DNA from: DAOUKH01 sp965207995
Lineage (GTDB): Bacteria > Chloroflexota > Dehalococcoidia > SHYB01
Length of the DNA: 64,000 bases
Reading direction: 5' to 3'
Assembly: GCA_965207995.1 (NCBI GenBank)
Contig: CBDBNG010000001.1
Location: forward strand, 372,001 to 436,000
Below, piece by piece: positions 9,092 through 17,231 of this stretch (the stretch's first letter is position 1; each line of letters begins with the position of its first letter). Made by a program: the position numbers and the translations under genes. The notes beneath the pieces were generated by a model, which searched no databases, was not told the DNA's origin, and saw nothing but the letters and a program-made list of their open reading frames with translations.

Positions 9092-9889
9092 CTACTGCAT
9101 ATACGAGGCGGCGTTGATGAACAGGCTCTGCCCATTGACGCCGCTCGACGCGTCGGACGCGAGGTAGATCATCAGGTCGGCGACCTCGTCCGTGCTGACG
9201 ACGCGGTTCTCCGGGGAGACGGCGGCGAAGCGGGCCCGCACTTCCTCGATGGTCACACCCTCTTCCCTCGCCACACGTTGCTGGACGCCGTCCAGCATCT
9301 CGGTGGCTACGGAGCCGGGAACGATGCAGTTGGCACGGATCCCATGCTCGGCGCCCTCCCGCGCAAGCGAGTACGTAAGCCCGATCACGCCCATCTTCAT
9401 TGCCGCGTAGTGCGCGCGGCCCCGCATCCCGCTGCGGATGACGTCCGACGACACGTTGATGATGGCGCCCTTCTTCTGCCGCATCATATGGGGCATGGCG
9501 TACTTGGCGAGGAGCGCGGGGCCGCGCAGGTTGATCCCGTAGACAAGGTCGAAGTCCTCGACCGGCATATCGACCAGATCGACTGCATAGCCTGCAGGAG
9601 CTCCGAGAATCGCCGCGTTGTTGATCAAGACGTCGACGCCGCCGAACGTCTCCACGGTGCGCTCGACGAACGTCTTGACCTGTCCCTCGTCGGCGACGTC
9701 GGTGACCAGCGCCAGCGCCTTCCCGCCGGCGCCCTCGATCTCGCTCGCCGCAGCGTCGATCTCGGACTGCGTGCGGGAGCAGATCGCGACCGACGCGCCG
9801 AGGTCGGCGAAGCGCAGGGCGGCCCGCTTCCCGATGCCCCTGCCGGCGCCGGTGATGATGACCGTCTTGCCGTCGAAGCGGATCTGCAT
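9092..9889 (-). CDS. Short-chain dehydrogenase/reductase (SDR)
   Basis: 265 residues of the classical SDR family. Cofactor motif TGAGRGIG near residues 14-21, NNAA near 90, Ser in NVSSDV and the YxxxK pair in HYAAMK. The charged residues after the second strand (CSRTQ) suggest NADP(H). It starts 5 nt after the stop of the BKACE gene on the same strand, so the two form an operon. Such enzymes oxidise or reduce hydroxyl/keto groups in acid catabolism, and the pairing suggests a beta-keto acid as substrate or product. Confidence 0.9.
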   Translation of the reverse strand: MQIRFDGKTVIITGAGRGIGKRAALRFADLGASVAICSRTQSEIDAAASEIEGAGGKALALVTDVADEGQVKTFVERTVETFGGVDVLINNAAILGAPAGYAVDLVDMPVEDFDLVYGINLRGPALLAKYAMPHMMRQKKGAIINVSSDVIRSGMRGRAHYAAMKMGVIGLTYSLAREGAEHGIRANCIVPGSVATEMLDGVQQRVAREEGVTIEEVRARFAAVSPENRVVSTDEVADLMIYLASDASSGVNGQSLFINAASYMQ

Positions 9890-9894
9890 GGGCG

Positions 9895-10776
9895 CTACGC
9901 CACCATCCCCATCATCGCCCTGCCCTCGGCGAGCGTGGCGACCTCGCGGCCCGCCTTGTGCGCCAGGTCGACGGCCTCCTGCACCAGCTCCGCGTTCGTA
10001 GGACGCCGCCCGTCGATCACCGGCGTGTCGCCGAGCCCGATACGGATGTGCCCGCCCATCGCGGCGGCGAGCATGTACATCCGGCCCGCCTCCTCCGGCG
10101 ACCGGAACATGGTGATGAACCAGTGCGCGTCGACGCCCGGCGGAATCATGTCGAGGTACATCAAGAGGCCCTTGACGTTGGGATAGGGCCCCTGGGCGTT
10201 GCCGGTAGACATAAAGATCTTCAGCACCAGCGGTTCGGAGGCGAGCCCCATCCGCAGGTACTCGTTGACGTGCCGCATGTGGCCCACGTCCCGCACACCG
10301 AGGCTGAACGCGATCCCAAGCTCCCGCGACTGCTCCATGAAGTAGATCAGGTCGTCGTGGCTATTGACGTAGGTCCCGGCGGGCCGGAACGCCCCGGTGT
10401 CGGGGTCGACCCCTGAGTTGTTCGTCGCCCCGACGTCGAACGTCGCCAGGTTGAGCTTCGCCGCCGGGTCGTTGGCCAGCGCCCCGATGTGGGCGAAACG
10501 CTCCTCCTTCGACCGCGCGCCGGGGTAGGAGGGGTACAGCAGCGCGTCGGGCCGCTCCCGCCGGATCATCGCCATCGCCTCGCCGTAGACCTCGGCGTCG
10601 GTCCAGAGCTGCGCCCCCGTCTCCGGGTGGCGGGCGTGGAAGTGGACGATCGTCGCACCCGCCTCGATGCACTTCAGGGCGTCCTCGGCGATCTCCTCCG
10701 GCCCGTACGGCACATTCGGGTTGTGCCGCTTCGACGCCAGCTCGTTGATCGCCGCCTCGATCATCATCTTCTGCAT
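9895..10776 (-). CDS. BKACE family beta-keto acid cleavage enzyme (DUF849)
   Basis: 293 residues. The family condenses a beta-keto acid with acetyl-CoA to give acetoacetate and a new CoA ester; the founding member acts on 3-keto-5-aminohexanoate in lysine fermentation. Visible hallmarks: the N-terminal EAAINELASKR region, the zinc-binding pair in VHFHAR, and the C-terminal GGHIRIGLGDTP loop. The real substrate varies widely in the family and is not predictable here. First gene of a two-gene operon with the SDR. Confidence 0.9.
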   Translation of the reverse strand: MQKMMIEAAINELASKRHNPNVPYGPEEIAEDALKCIEAGATIVHFHARHPETGAQLWTDAEVYGEAMAMIRRERPDALLYPSYPGARSKEERFAHIGALANDPAAKLNLATFDVGATNNSGVDPDTGAFRPAGTYVNSHDDLIYFMEQSRELGIAFSLGVRDVGHMRHVNEYLRMGLASEPLVLKIFMSTGNAQGPYPNVKGLLMYLDMIPPGVDAHWFITMFRSPEEAGRMYMLAAAMGGHIRIGLGDTPVIDGRRPTNAELVQEAVDLAHKAGREVATLAEGRAMMGMVA

Positions 10777-11245
10777 CGCGCCCCTCCTGAAGGCCGCGAT
10801 TCTAACTTAACCTCTTCTCCCTCGGGAGAAGATTGAGATGAGGGGCCCCCTGCCAACCGCCGGCAGCCATGCAAGGCACCCCTCCCTACTCTTCGGGAGG
10901 GGCTTCACCCTAACCCTCCCCGCAGGGGAGCACCTTAGGCCTCTCCCCCTCTGGGGGAGACTGAGAGAGGGCCGGGGCGGGGCATCACCTAAATTTCCCC
11001 CGCAGGGGGGAGCACCTTAAGCCTCCCTCCCTCTGGGAGGGACTGAGGGCGGGCCCATCCGGAACCTCTTCTCCCCTGGGGAAAAGACTGAGATGAGGGG
11101 CCCCCTGCCAACCACCAGCGGCCTTTGCAAGGCACCCCTCCCCACTTCCCTGGGCGGGGCTTCACCTTAACCCTCCCCGTAGGGGAGCACCTTAAGCCTC
11201 TCCCCCTCTGGGGGAGACTGAGAGAGGGCAGGGGCACGCCACCCG
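10777..11245. repeat. Dense intergenic palindromic repeats
   Basis: No gene in about 470 bases. At least two units of the TTCTCCC..GGGAGAAGA..GAGATGAGG type (near 10811 and 11067), two of the CTCCCCCTCTGGGGGAGA type (near 10941 and 11200) and one CCTCCCTCTGGGAGGG type (near 11024). They are joined by CCCCGCAGGGG(G)AGCACCTTAA linkers. Confidence 0.85.
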
Positions 11246-11252
11246 CCGGTGC

Positions 11253-11258
11253 TATACT
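11253..11258 (+). promoter_or_regulatory. -10-like TATACT upstream of the enoyl-CoA hydratase gene
   Basis: The stretch GTGCTATACTTCC lies 60 nt before the start. Almost the same context (GCTATACTTCC) is found before the TRAP lipoprotein at 13655, and GTGCTATACTC before the RRM gene at 39456. A short TG lies upstream of the hexamer, as in extended -10 promoters; no -35 box is evident. Confidence 0.4.
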
Positions 11259-11317
11259 TCCGTGCACCTCCGGCCTCCCGACCCCTTCCGGCGGCCGGAA
11301 CACCCGAAAGGAGCCAG

Positions 11318-12148
11318 ATGGCGGACCTCAACTGGATCATCTACGAAAAGGACGACAACGTCGGCGTCATCACCCTCAACCGACCCGAGACCCGCAACGC
11401 CCAGCACCAGGGCTTCCTCGAAGAGCTCGACCAAGCCTGGCGCATGGGCGAGCAGGACAAACAGGTCAAGGTCATCGTCCTCAAGGCCAACGGGCCGCAC
11501 TTCTCCTCGGGCCACGACATCGGCAGCGAGGAGGCCAAGCGCTGGCGCGCCAACAATGCCCAGGACTGGGAGGGCGCCGCCGACCGCTACTGGTGGGAAT
11601 CCGAGTTCTACCTCGGCCTCAGCCAGCGCTGGCGCGACATCCCCAAGCCCACCATCGCCGCCGTCCACGGCAAGACCATCGCGGGCGGCCTCATGCTCTG
11701 CTGGCCCTGCGACCTCATCATCGCCGCCGACAACGCACAGTTCAGCGACCCCGTGGTCAGCATGGGCGTCGGCGGCGTCGAGTACCACGCCCACCCCTGG
11801 GAGCTCGGCCACCGCAAGGCCAAGGAAATGCTCTTCACCGGCCAGTTCGTCGGCGCCGACGAGGCCCACCGCCTCGGCATGGTCAACCGCGTCGTCCCCC
11901 TCGACGACCTCGTCGAGGAGACCATGACCCTCGCCCGCCAGATCGCCCAGATGCCCGCCTTCGCCCTCGCCATGGCCAAGCAGTCCGTCAACCGCACGAT
12001 GGAGCACCAGGGTCAGCGCACCGCGATGCAGGCCGTCTTCGACATGCACCAGCTCGCCCACGCCCACTCCGAGCTCACCACCGGCAGCGCCATCATGGGC
12101 ATGACCGTGGATTCCATGCGGTCGAAAAGCGGCTTGGCCAAGGGGTAG
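11318..12148 (+). CDS. Enoyl-CoA hydratase/isomerase (crotonase) family protein
   Basis: 276 residues. Crotonase fold: VGVITLNRPETRNAQ at the N-terminus, the first oxyanion-hole loop HFSSGHDI, and the second at AVHGKTIAGGLML. The usual second catalytic Glu of true hydratases is not obvious in VGGVEYHAHPWE, so hydratase, isomerase or hydrolase activity are all possible. ATG 11318 follows AAAGGAG at 6 nt; the longer in-frame extension to 11249 is not conserved. A single gene between repeat blocks, probably part of CoA-ester catabolism. Confidence 0.88.
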   Translation: MADLNWIIYEKDDNVGVITLNRPETRNAQHQGFLEELDQAWRMGEQDKQVKVIVLKANGPHFSSGHDIGSEEAKRWRANNAQDWEGAADRYWWESEFYLGLSQRWRDIPKPTIAAVHGKTIAGGLMLCWPCDLIIAADNAQFSDPVVSMGVGGVEYHAHPWELGHRKAKEMLFTGQFVGADEAHRLGMVNRVVPLDDLVEETMTLARQIAQMPAFALAMAKQSVNRTMEHQGQRTAMQAVFDMHQLAHAHSELTTGSAIMGMTVDSMRSKSGLAKG

Positions 12149-12340
12149 CGGGACTCGGCAAACACGCAGGCCGCCCCTCAAGCCTCCCTCCCCCTGGGAG
12201 GGACTGAGGGCGGGCACCTCCGGAAACCTCTTCTCCCGCGGGAGAAGATTGAGATGAGGGGCCCCGCGCCAACCGTCACGGGGCATCGGAGTGCGCTAGC
12301 GCGACGAAGCGACGAAGGGGCCCGCAAGGGGAGTCTGGCC
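12149..12340. repeat. Intergenic palindromic repeats
   Basis: Holds one CCTCCCCCTGGGAGGGACTGAGGG-type unit near 12185 and one TTCTCCCGCGGGAGAAGATTG unit near 12230, then about 70 bases of unrepeated sequence leading to the putative nuclease gene. In-frame codons before 12341 exist but look like read-through of the repeat. Confidence 0.7.
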
Positions 12341-13297
12341 TTGACGAACATGGGGACGGAGGCAAGCCCAGAGGGTTTGCCTCACTGGACGATCAAGAAC
12401 TTTCTGGCAAAGCAATTGCGAGAAAGCCTCGCGGTTGGAATGCCTTACCCGGCCTTCGTGTTGGAGCACTGCCCAGAGTGTGCCGGTGAGCGGGAACGGT
12501 TCTGCGTCGCCCACGGGTCAGACGCAGGCTCTTGCGGGTGCCCGGAGATGCCACGCTGGCCAACTACTCTGAACCTTCTCGAGGCGGTTACCCACATAGG
12601 GGTAGAGGAGACGATTGGGTCTCGTCGCCCCGACATTCTTCTCCGTAGGAGAGGAAGGCCGCCCCTCGCCATAGAGGTGGTTCACTCCAGCGCAATGGAC
12701 GAACGCAAATACCGTGACTACCAGAAGCTAGGGGCCGAGGTGCTGGTGCTCGGCTCTGGAGATGCCGAACAGGTACGGGCTTTCCTGGTATCTGGGCTCA
12801 AGGGCTTCTTTGTGCAAGTGGCGGGGCCTTGCCGCAGACCTGCAAGGAAACGACTGCGAATGCTCTGGAACGCCCTAGACACGACGCCAGACGCTACCTT
12901 CGGCGTCCGGCAAGTCGGAGACGGCCGACTTGGTCCCGTAAGCGAGGTCTACCTAGGCGAGGCCATGACCATCGCGAATAGGGACGTCCGCTACCCCTAC
13001 CAATGCATGGTCGCAGACAAAGCCGTAAGTCACGGGGATCTCATCGACATCATCGGGCTATTTGCGACGTTGGCCAAAGCACATGGTTTTCTCCGGCGCG
13101 TAGGGCACCAGATCTGGACAATGCTAGCGTTAATGCGGCATGCCAATGGAAAGCAGCCCCCGAGCGAGCTCGTGGTCAAGCCGATGGTCGAGTACCCCTC
13201 CTCGGAACGCATCGAGCTCGACAGCTTACGGGGCGATGGCGGAGATGCGTTGATCTACTACCAGAGGCTCCGCCTTCTGCTCAAGCAGCACGCCTGA
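12341..13297 (+). CDS. Unknown protein with a CoiA-like, PD-(D/E)xK-type core and a cysteine cluster
   Basis: About 318 residues from TTG 12341 (AAGGGGAG 7 nt upstream; ATG 12350 is an alternative). Residues 40-65 hold a cysteine cluster (CPECAGERERFC, then CGCPEM) that could bind zinc. Next comes RRPDILLRR followed 8-9 residues later by LAIEVVHSS and a KYRDYQKLG helix. That D...E-x-V arrangement resembles the nuclease core of competence protein CoiA, with the usual Lys/Gln replaced. No named family is recognised. GC content is lower than in neighbouring genes, which fits an acquired gene. Nuclease activity is inference. Confidence 0.65.
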   Translation: MTNMGTEASPEGLPHWTIKNFLAKQLRESLAVGMPYPAFVLEHCPECAGERERFCVAHGSDAGSCGCPEMPRWPTTLNLLEAVTHIGVEETIGSRRPDILLRRRGRPPLAIEVVHSSAMDERKYRDYQKLGAEVLVLGSGDAEQVRAFLVSGLKGFFVQVAGPCRRPARKRLRMLWNALDTTPDATFGVRQVGDGRLGPVSEVYLGEAMTIANRDVRYPYQCMVADKAVSHGDLIDIIGLFATLAKAHGFLRRVGHQIWTMLALMRHANGKQPPSELVVKPMVEYPSSERIELDSLRGDGGDALIYYQRLRLLLKQHA

Positions 13298-13751
13298 ACA
13301 CCAGCCCTTCGCATCGACGCCCCACGCCGCCGTAGCCCGCCGTTCCCCGCCCTCGACGCCCCCCAAGCCGTTCGCACCGCAAAGCGCCGCTCTGACCGCG
13401 CCCTGACGCCAAACACCCGCCCAACCCCACGTCCACGCCCCTTCGTTACATAATCCCACTTCTGTCTGTGTCGCCTAATGGTTGTTATGTGCGACCGCAC
13501 AGGGAAGAGGGGGTTCGTTTACATAAAGGACGCCAAGGCGGCGCTAGACCCTCGCCGAGCTCGTGAACGCCAGCGGCCCGCAGCGCGCCGTTTCCGCCCG
13601 CGGACGACTCCCAAGCCGTCTACGCCGCCGGACGCGGCGCTGGCGGCCTGTCGCTATACTTCCTGCCGAACTTCGCCGCGCACGGCAGGGCGTGGATTCG
13701 AACACGAAAACTGGTCCTGCCCGCCCAAGTGACACAAGGAGCATCACGACA
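13298..13751 (+). other. Gene-free stretch with a candidate promoter
   Basis: About 450 bases with no convincing gene; the open frames here are arginine/proline-rich by-products of composition. It is unusual in having none of the palindromic repeats. A GCTATACTTCC -10-like element sits at 13655-13660, 92 nt before the TRAP lipoprotein start. Confidence 0.5.
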
Positions 13752-14774
13752 ATGACCTCCCGACTGACCCGGCTGATCCCCCTCATGCTTGTGCTCGGCC
13801 TGGTGGCGGCGGCATGCGGCGGCGGTGAATCCGACCCGGTCACGCTCAGGCTCGGCTACCCATTCCCCGCCGATCACCCGCTGCGCGTGCAGGTACTCGA
13901 TCCGTGGGCCGAAGACCTGCGCGCCGCGACCGATGGCTCGGTCACTGTTGAGTTCCACGCCGAGCAGGCCCTCAGCCCGGCCGCCGAGACCTACGCGAAC
14001 GTCGTCGCAGGCGGCCAGGACATCGGGTGGGCGGTCCAGGGATATTCCCCAGGGCGCTTTCCGGCGACCGACGTCATCGAGATGCCGTTCGTTTTCGGGA
14101 GTGGAGTGAAGGGCACCAAGGTCCTGCACGCCCTGTACGACGAGGTTGAAGCCCTGCGCGACGAATACGCCGACGTGAAGCTACTCGGTCTCTGGACAAC
14201 TACTCCCGGCGATCTGTGGCTCGCCGAGGGTACCGCCTCCACGCCCGCCGACGTCGCCGGGCTGACGCTCCGGTCGCCGGGCCCGGCGCAAGCGGCTGTA
14301 ATCCGAGCCCTGGGCGCGACGCCGGTCAACATGGCCGCGCCGGACTTGCGGGACGCCTTGAAGGCGGGCGAAATCGACGGCCTCCTTACGGTTGCAGCAT
14401 CCTTGAGGACACATGATCTCCTTGACGTGTTGCAGAGCGGCACGGAGTGCGGGTGCTACGTCGTGGCGTCGCTCCTCGCGATGAATCTCGATACGTGGAA
14501 AAGCCTCTCCGAGGAGCAGCAGGCCGCCGTAGAGGAGCTCTCGGGCGAGAAACTCTCGCTAGCTGCGGCGGCGCACTACGACGAGGGAAACGCCGCCGCG
14601 GCCCAGGTGAACGCCGCCGCCGGCATCATCACTGTCCAGCTCGACGACGCCCAGCTCGACCAGTGGCGCGAAGCGACCAGCGGCGTCGTTGACGACTGGA
14701 TCAACGACAACAGCGGCGCCTTCGATTCAGCCGCCATGTACCAGCGCATGCTGGAGCTTGCCAGGGCCGGGTAG
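13752..14774 (+). CDS. TRAP-type (DctP family) substrate-binding lipoprotein
   Basis: 340 residues. A signal peptide (MTSRLTRLIPLMLVLGLVAA) ends in a lipobox AAC, so the mature protein is a lipid-anchored exported binding protein. The body has DctP-like features: LRLGYPFPADHPL at the start, PFVFGSG, and GLTLRSPGPAQAAVIRALGA, where the family's carboxylate-binding Arg lies. No DctQ or DctM membrane gene is adjacent, so the protein is an orphan here or works with a distant permease. AAGGAG lies 10 nt before ATG 13752. Confidence 0.85.
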   Translation: MTSRLTRLIPLMLVLGLVAAACGGGESDPVTLRLGYPFPADHPLRVQVLDPWAEDLRAATDGSVTVEFHAEQALSPAAETYANVVAGGQDIGWAVQGYSPGRFPATDVIEMPFVFGSGVKGTKVLHALYDEVEALRDEYADVKLLGLWTTTPGDLWLAEGTASTPADVAGLTLRSPGPAQAAVIRALGATPVNMAAPDLRDALKAGEIDGLLTVAASLRTHDLLDVLQSGTECGCYVVASLLAMNLDTWKSLSEEQQAAVEELSGEKLSLAAAAHYDEGNAAAAQVNAAAGIITVQLDDAQLDQWREATSGVVDDWINDNSGAFDSAAMYQRMLELARAG

Positions 14775-14812
14775 CCAACGACGGACACCGGACCCCGAAC
14801 GCCGGCGGCGCC

Positions 14813-14830
14813 CCTGTGCGGCTGCACAGG
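14813..14830 (+). terminator. Hairpin after the TRAP lipoprotein gene
   Basis: CCTGTGC-GGCT-GCACAGG forms a perfect 7-bp stem with a 4-nt loop, 38 nt after the stop. There is no U-tract, so this may be a weak terminator or an mRNA 3' stabiliser. Confidence 0.35.
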
Positions 14831-14892
14831 ACGGTAAGAAGGTTGCATGGTAGACTTATGTTCCATACATCTACCTACGCAAGGAGGCCGCG

Positions 14893-15150
14893 TTGAGCCT
14901 CAACATCAAGAACAAAGAGACGTGTGATCTCGCCGGCGAGTTGGCCCGCCTTACCGGGGAGACCATGACGGGCGCCATCACGGTGGCCCTGAAGGAGCGA
15001 TTGGAGCGCGAGAAGAGGGAGCGCGGCACCGAGGCCCGCGTTCAGCGGCTTCTCGCCATCGGACAACGCTGTGCAAGCACGCTGGGCGACGGCCCCTCCG
15101 CCGTCCAGCACGGCGACTTCCTCTACGACGAGCGCGGGCTGCCCAAGTGA
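14893..15150 (+). CDS. vapB: VapB antitoxin, PSK/Rv0623-like transcription factor family
   Basis: 85 residues from TTG 14893, with AAGGAGG 5 nt upstream. The N-terminus SLNIKNKETCDLAGELARLT followed by GETMTGAITVALKERLER is the ribbon/helix DNA-binding part of the PSK-type VapB family; the C-terminal part should wrap the toxin. It overlaps vapC by 4 nt. Expected role: neutralise VapC and autoregulate the operon. Confidence 0.9.
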   Translation: MSLNIKNKETCDLAGELARLTGETMTGAITVALKERLEREKRERGTEARVQRLLAIGQRCASTLGDGPSAVQHGDFLYDERGLPK

Positions 15151-15533
15151 TCGTCGACACGTCGGCGGTCCTCGCGGTCCTGTTCCACGAGCCGGACGCG
15201 GAGCGCTTTGCTAGGGCCATCACGACGGCACCATCCCGTCGCATGTCGGTCGCCACGCTCCTGGAAACGACCATCGTCCTTGAAAGCCGCAGCGGCCCCG
15301 CATCCGGCTATGAACTTGATGCCTTCTTGCAGGAGGCGGGGATTGAGTTGGAGCCGGTCACGCCAGAGCATGCGCAGGCGGCGCGCCGGGCCTGGCGGAG
15401 ATTTGGCAAGGGCAACCACCCAGCCGGATTGAACTTCGGCGACTGCTTCGCCTACGCGCTCGCGGAAGCCGTGCGGGAGCCCCTTCTGTTCAAGGGCCGA
15501 GACTTCGAACTCACCGACATCGAGGCCGCATGA
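15147..15533 (+). CDS. vapC: VapC ribonuclease toxin, PIN domain
   Basis: 128 residues from GTG 15147. PIN-domain acidic residues are visible: VDTSAVLA (Asp4), LLETTIVLESR (Glu), LNFGDCFAYALA (Asp) and FKGRDFELTDI (Asp). Members cleave tRNA or rRNA with Mg2+. All catalytic positions appear present, so this copy should be functional, in contrast to the disrupted vapC at 30558-33230. Confidence 0.92.
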   Translation: MIVDTSAVLAVLFHEPDAERFARAITTAPSRRMSVATLLETTIVLESRSGPASGYELDAFLQEAGIELEPVTPEHAQAARRAWRRFGKGNHPAGLNFGDCFAYALAEAVREPLLFKGRDFELTDIEAA

Positions 15534-15597
15534 CCCCCGAACGCGCCGCTGGCGCGCCTTAGCGCACACCGGCGTCCCAACAGACGAATCGTGCCCC

Positions 15598-16824
15598 CTA
15601 CCCACGCCAGAGCGGAGGCGCGTAGATCAGCCCCCCGTTGGTCCACAGCTCGTTATCGCCGCGCGGGAGCTTCAAGCCGCCCGCTCCCATATTGCGGTCG
15701 TAGATCTCGCCGTAGTTTCCCACGGCCCTGAGCACGTCGACCGCGAAGTCGGCGTCGAGACCCAGTTCGGCTTGACCGAAGGTCCCCTCCACCCCCAGCA
15801 TCCGGCGGATCCGGAGATCATCGCTGGATTTCATTTGCTCCACGTTCGCCTGAGTGACGCCCATCTCCTCCGCGTTGATCAACACATACATGACGGTCTT
15901 CACGATGTCGAACCATTGGTCGTCGCCGTGGGGAACGACGGGAGCCGTCGGATCTTTGGCAATGGTCTCCGGTAGAATCACGTGCTCGCCGGGGCTCGTC
16001 AACCAATAGTCGAGGGCCCTGACTGCAGCGAGTGTCGACCTGTAACTAGTCACCGCGTCGCAACGCCCTTCCTCATAAGCCACGAGCGTCTCGTCAAGGC
16101 CCCTCAACGTCACGGTTTCCACGGCCATGCGGTTCCTGGTGAAGTAGTCCATCAGGTCCCGTTCTTTCGTGCCTTCGGTGACGCAAACGCTGGCCCCGTC
16201 CAGGTCGAGGGCGCTCCGAAAGCCGGAGTCGCCCCGCACCATGAACCCCTGACCGTCGTAGAACATGATGTGTGTGAAGTTCCCCCACTGGGCGTCGCGC
16301 AAGGTTGTCCACTTTACATGCCGGACAAGCACGTCCAATTCGCCGGATTGGATTTCTGGGCCACGCTCCGCAGCGGTGATCAGTCGAAACTGGACCGCGT
16401 TAGGTTCGCCCAAAACAGCTGCCGCGACGGCCCGGCACAGATCAAAGTCGAAGCCGACGAGGTTTCCATCCGAGTCCACGTGGCCCAATCCGGGAAAATC
16501 ATTCCGGCCAGCGCAGGAGAGCCTGCCGCGTGCCTTGACCTGTTCAAGCCTCATCGTAGACTCGGGGCCGAGCGTCACCCTGTGCACTATCACCCGCGGC
16601 GTGGCCGTATGCACGATGACGCGCGGGGTCGCCGTTGGCCCTGGCGTGGCCGTATGCACGATGACGCGCGGGGTCGCCGTCGGCCCTGGCGTGGCCGTAT
16701 GCACGATGACGCGAGGGGTCGCCGTCGGGGCCTCCGAATCCGAACAAGCCGCGAGCAGCAACAACAAGCCCATCAGCCCAAGAGCAACGCCCCAATAGTG
16801 CTTCAAAAGTCCCCCTAAGCCCAC
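15598..16824 (-). CDS. Amino-acid ABC transporter substrate-binding lipoprotein with a repeat linker
   Basis: 408 residues from GTG 16824, immediately after the stop of the upstream gene; TTG 16806 is an alternative. Signal peptide with lipobox LAACS, then a linker of repeated TPRVIVHTATPGPTA units (about residues 34-80), then a periplasmic binding domain like AapJ: VKARGRLSCAGRNDFPGLGH, VGFDFDLCRAVAAAV, VCVTEGTKERDLMDYF and NYGEIYDRNMG. The family binds general L-amino acids. No permease or ATPase genes are close. It is the last gene of a minus-strand run after npdG, cofE and the 17199 gene. Confidence 0.85.
   Translation of the reverse strand: MGLGGLLKHYWGVALGLMGLLLLLAACSDSEAPTATPRVIVHTATPGPTATPRVIVHTATPGPTATPRVIVHTATPRVIVHRVTLGPESTMRLEQVKARGRLSCAGRNDFPGLGHVDSDGNLVGFDFDLCRAVAAAVLGEPNAVQFRLITAAERGPEIQSGELDVLVRHVKWTTLRDAQWGNFTHIMFYDGQGFMVRGDSGFRSALDLDGASVCVTEGTKERDLMDYFTRNRMAVETVTLRGLDETLVAYEEGRCDAVTSYRSTLAAVRALDYWLTSPGEHVILPETIAKDPTAPVVPHGDDQWFDIVKTVMYVLINAEEMGVTQANVEQMKSSDDLRIRRMLGVEGTFGQAELGLDADFAVDVLRAVGNYGEIYDRNMGAGGLKLPRGDNELWTNGGLIYAPPLWRG
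16601..16735 (-). repeat. Coding minisatellite, 3 x 45 bp
   Basis: Three near-identical 45-bp units (starting at 16601, 16646 and 16691 on the plus strand) encode the 15-residue Pro/Thr/Val linker repeats of the binding lipoprotein; a degenerate partial unit precedes them. The linker would lift the binding domain off the membrane. Unit number may vary between strains. Confidence 0.85.
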
Positions 16825-17199
16825 CTACGCCCGAATGACGTCCGACTCGTCCGCCAGCAGCAAATACGGCTCGCCGAACTGGTCGGGGTCGTCGAGGCGC
16901 CAGGGCGCCGGCGGCGAGCCGTCGTCGCGTACCGGCTGGAAGCGGAGGCCCCAGTCGCCGCCGTGCACGAGGTAGGAGACCGCCGCCCCCGAGTCCTCGA
17001 CGGCGACACACTCGACGCCGTCCGCCGGCGTCCCGTCGCCCTCGCTGCTCCACCCCACCACCCAGCAGGGGACGCCCGTCCCCGCCCGCGTGTCCATCTT
17101 CACCTGGCGCACCGGGTAGGCCGTCCCCTTCAGTTGAAAGGTGCGCAGCGGCACACCGTAGGAGTTCTCGTTGTCCTCGACCTCGACGTATATCTGCAC
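16825..17199 (-). CDS. Small protein of unknown function
   Basis: 124 residues from GTG 17199. No family recognised. It is acidic and rich in Trp, Gly and Asp, and starts with a beta-like stretch (MQIYVEVEDNENSYGVPLRT). No signal peptide or membrane segment. It sits 32 nt after cofE and its stop directly touches the GTG of the binding-lipoprotein gene, so it is translated within the same minus-strand run. Confidence 0.6.
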   Translation of the reverse strand: MQIYVEVEDNENSYGVPLRTFQLKGTAYPVRQVKMDTRAGTGVPCWVVGWSSEGDGTPADGVECVAVEDSGAAVSYLVHGGDWGLRFQPVRDDGSPPAPWRLDDPDQFGEPYLLLADESDVIRA

Positions 17200-17231
17200 G
17201 CGGGAGTCCCTTCCTCGCGTCGAGCGAACGG

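Noticed and set aside
13685..13705. tRNA-like GGATTCGAACAC
   Set aside because: No acceptor, D or anticodon stems can be formed around it.
13478..13732. Short frame with MVVMCDRTGKRGFVYIKDAK
   Set aside because: Only the first 20 residues look protein-like; the rest is Arg/Pro-rich, and it runs over the promoter of the next gene.
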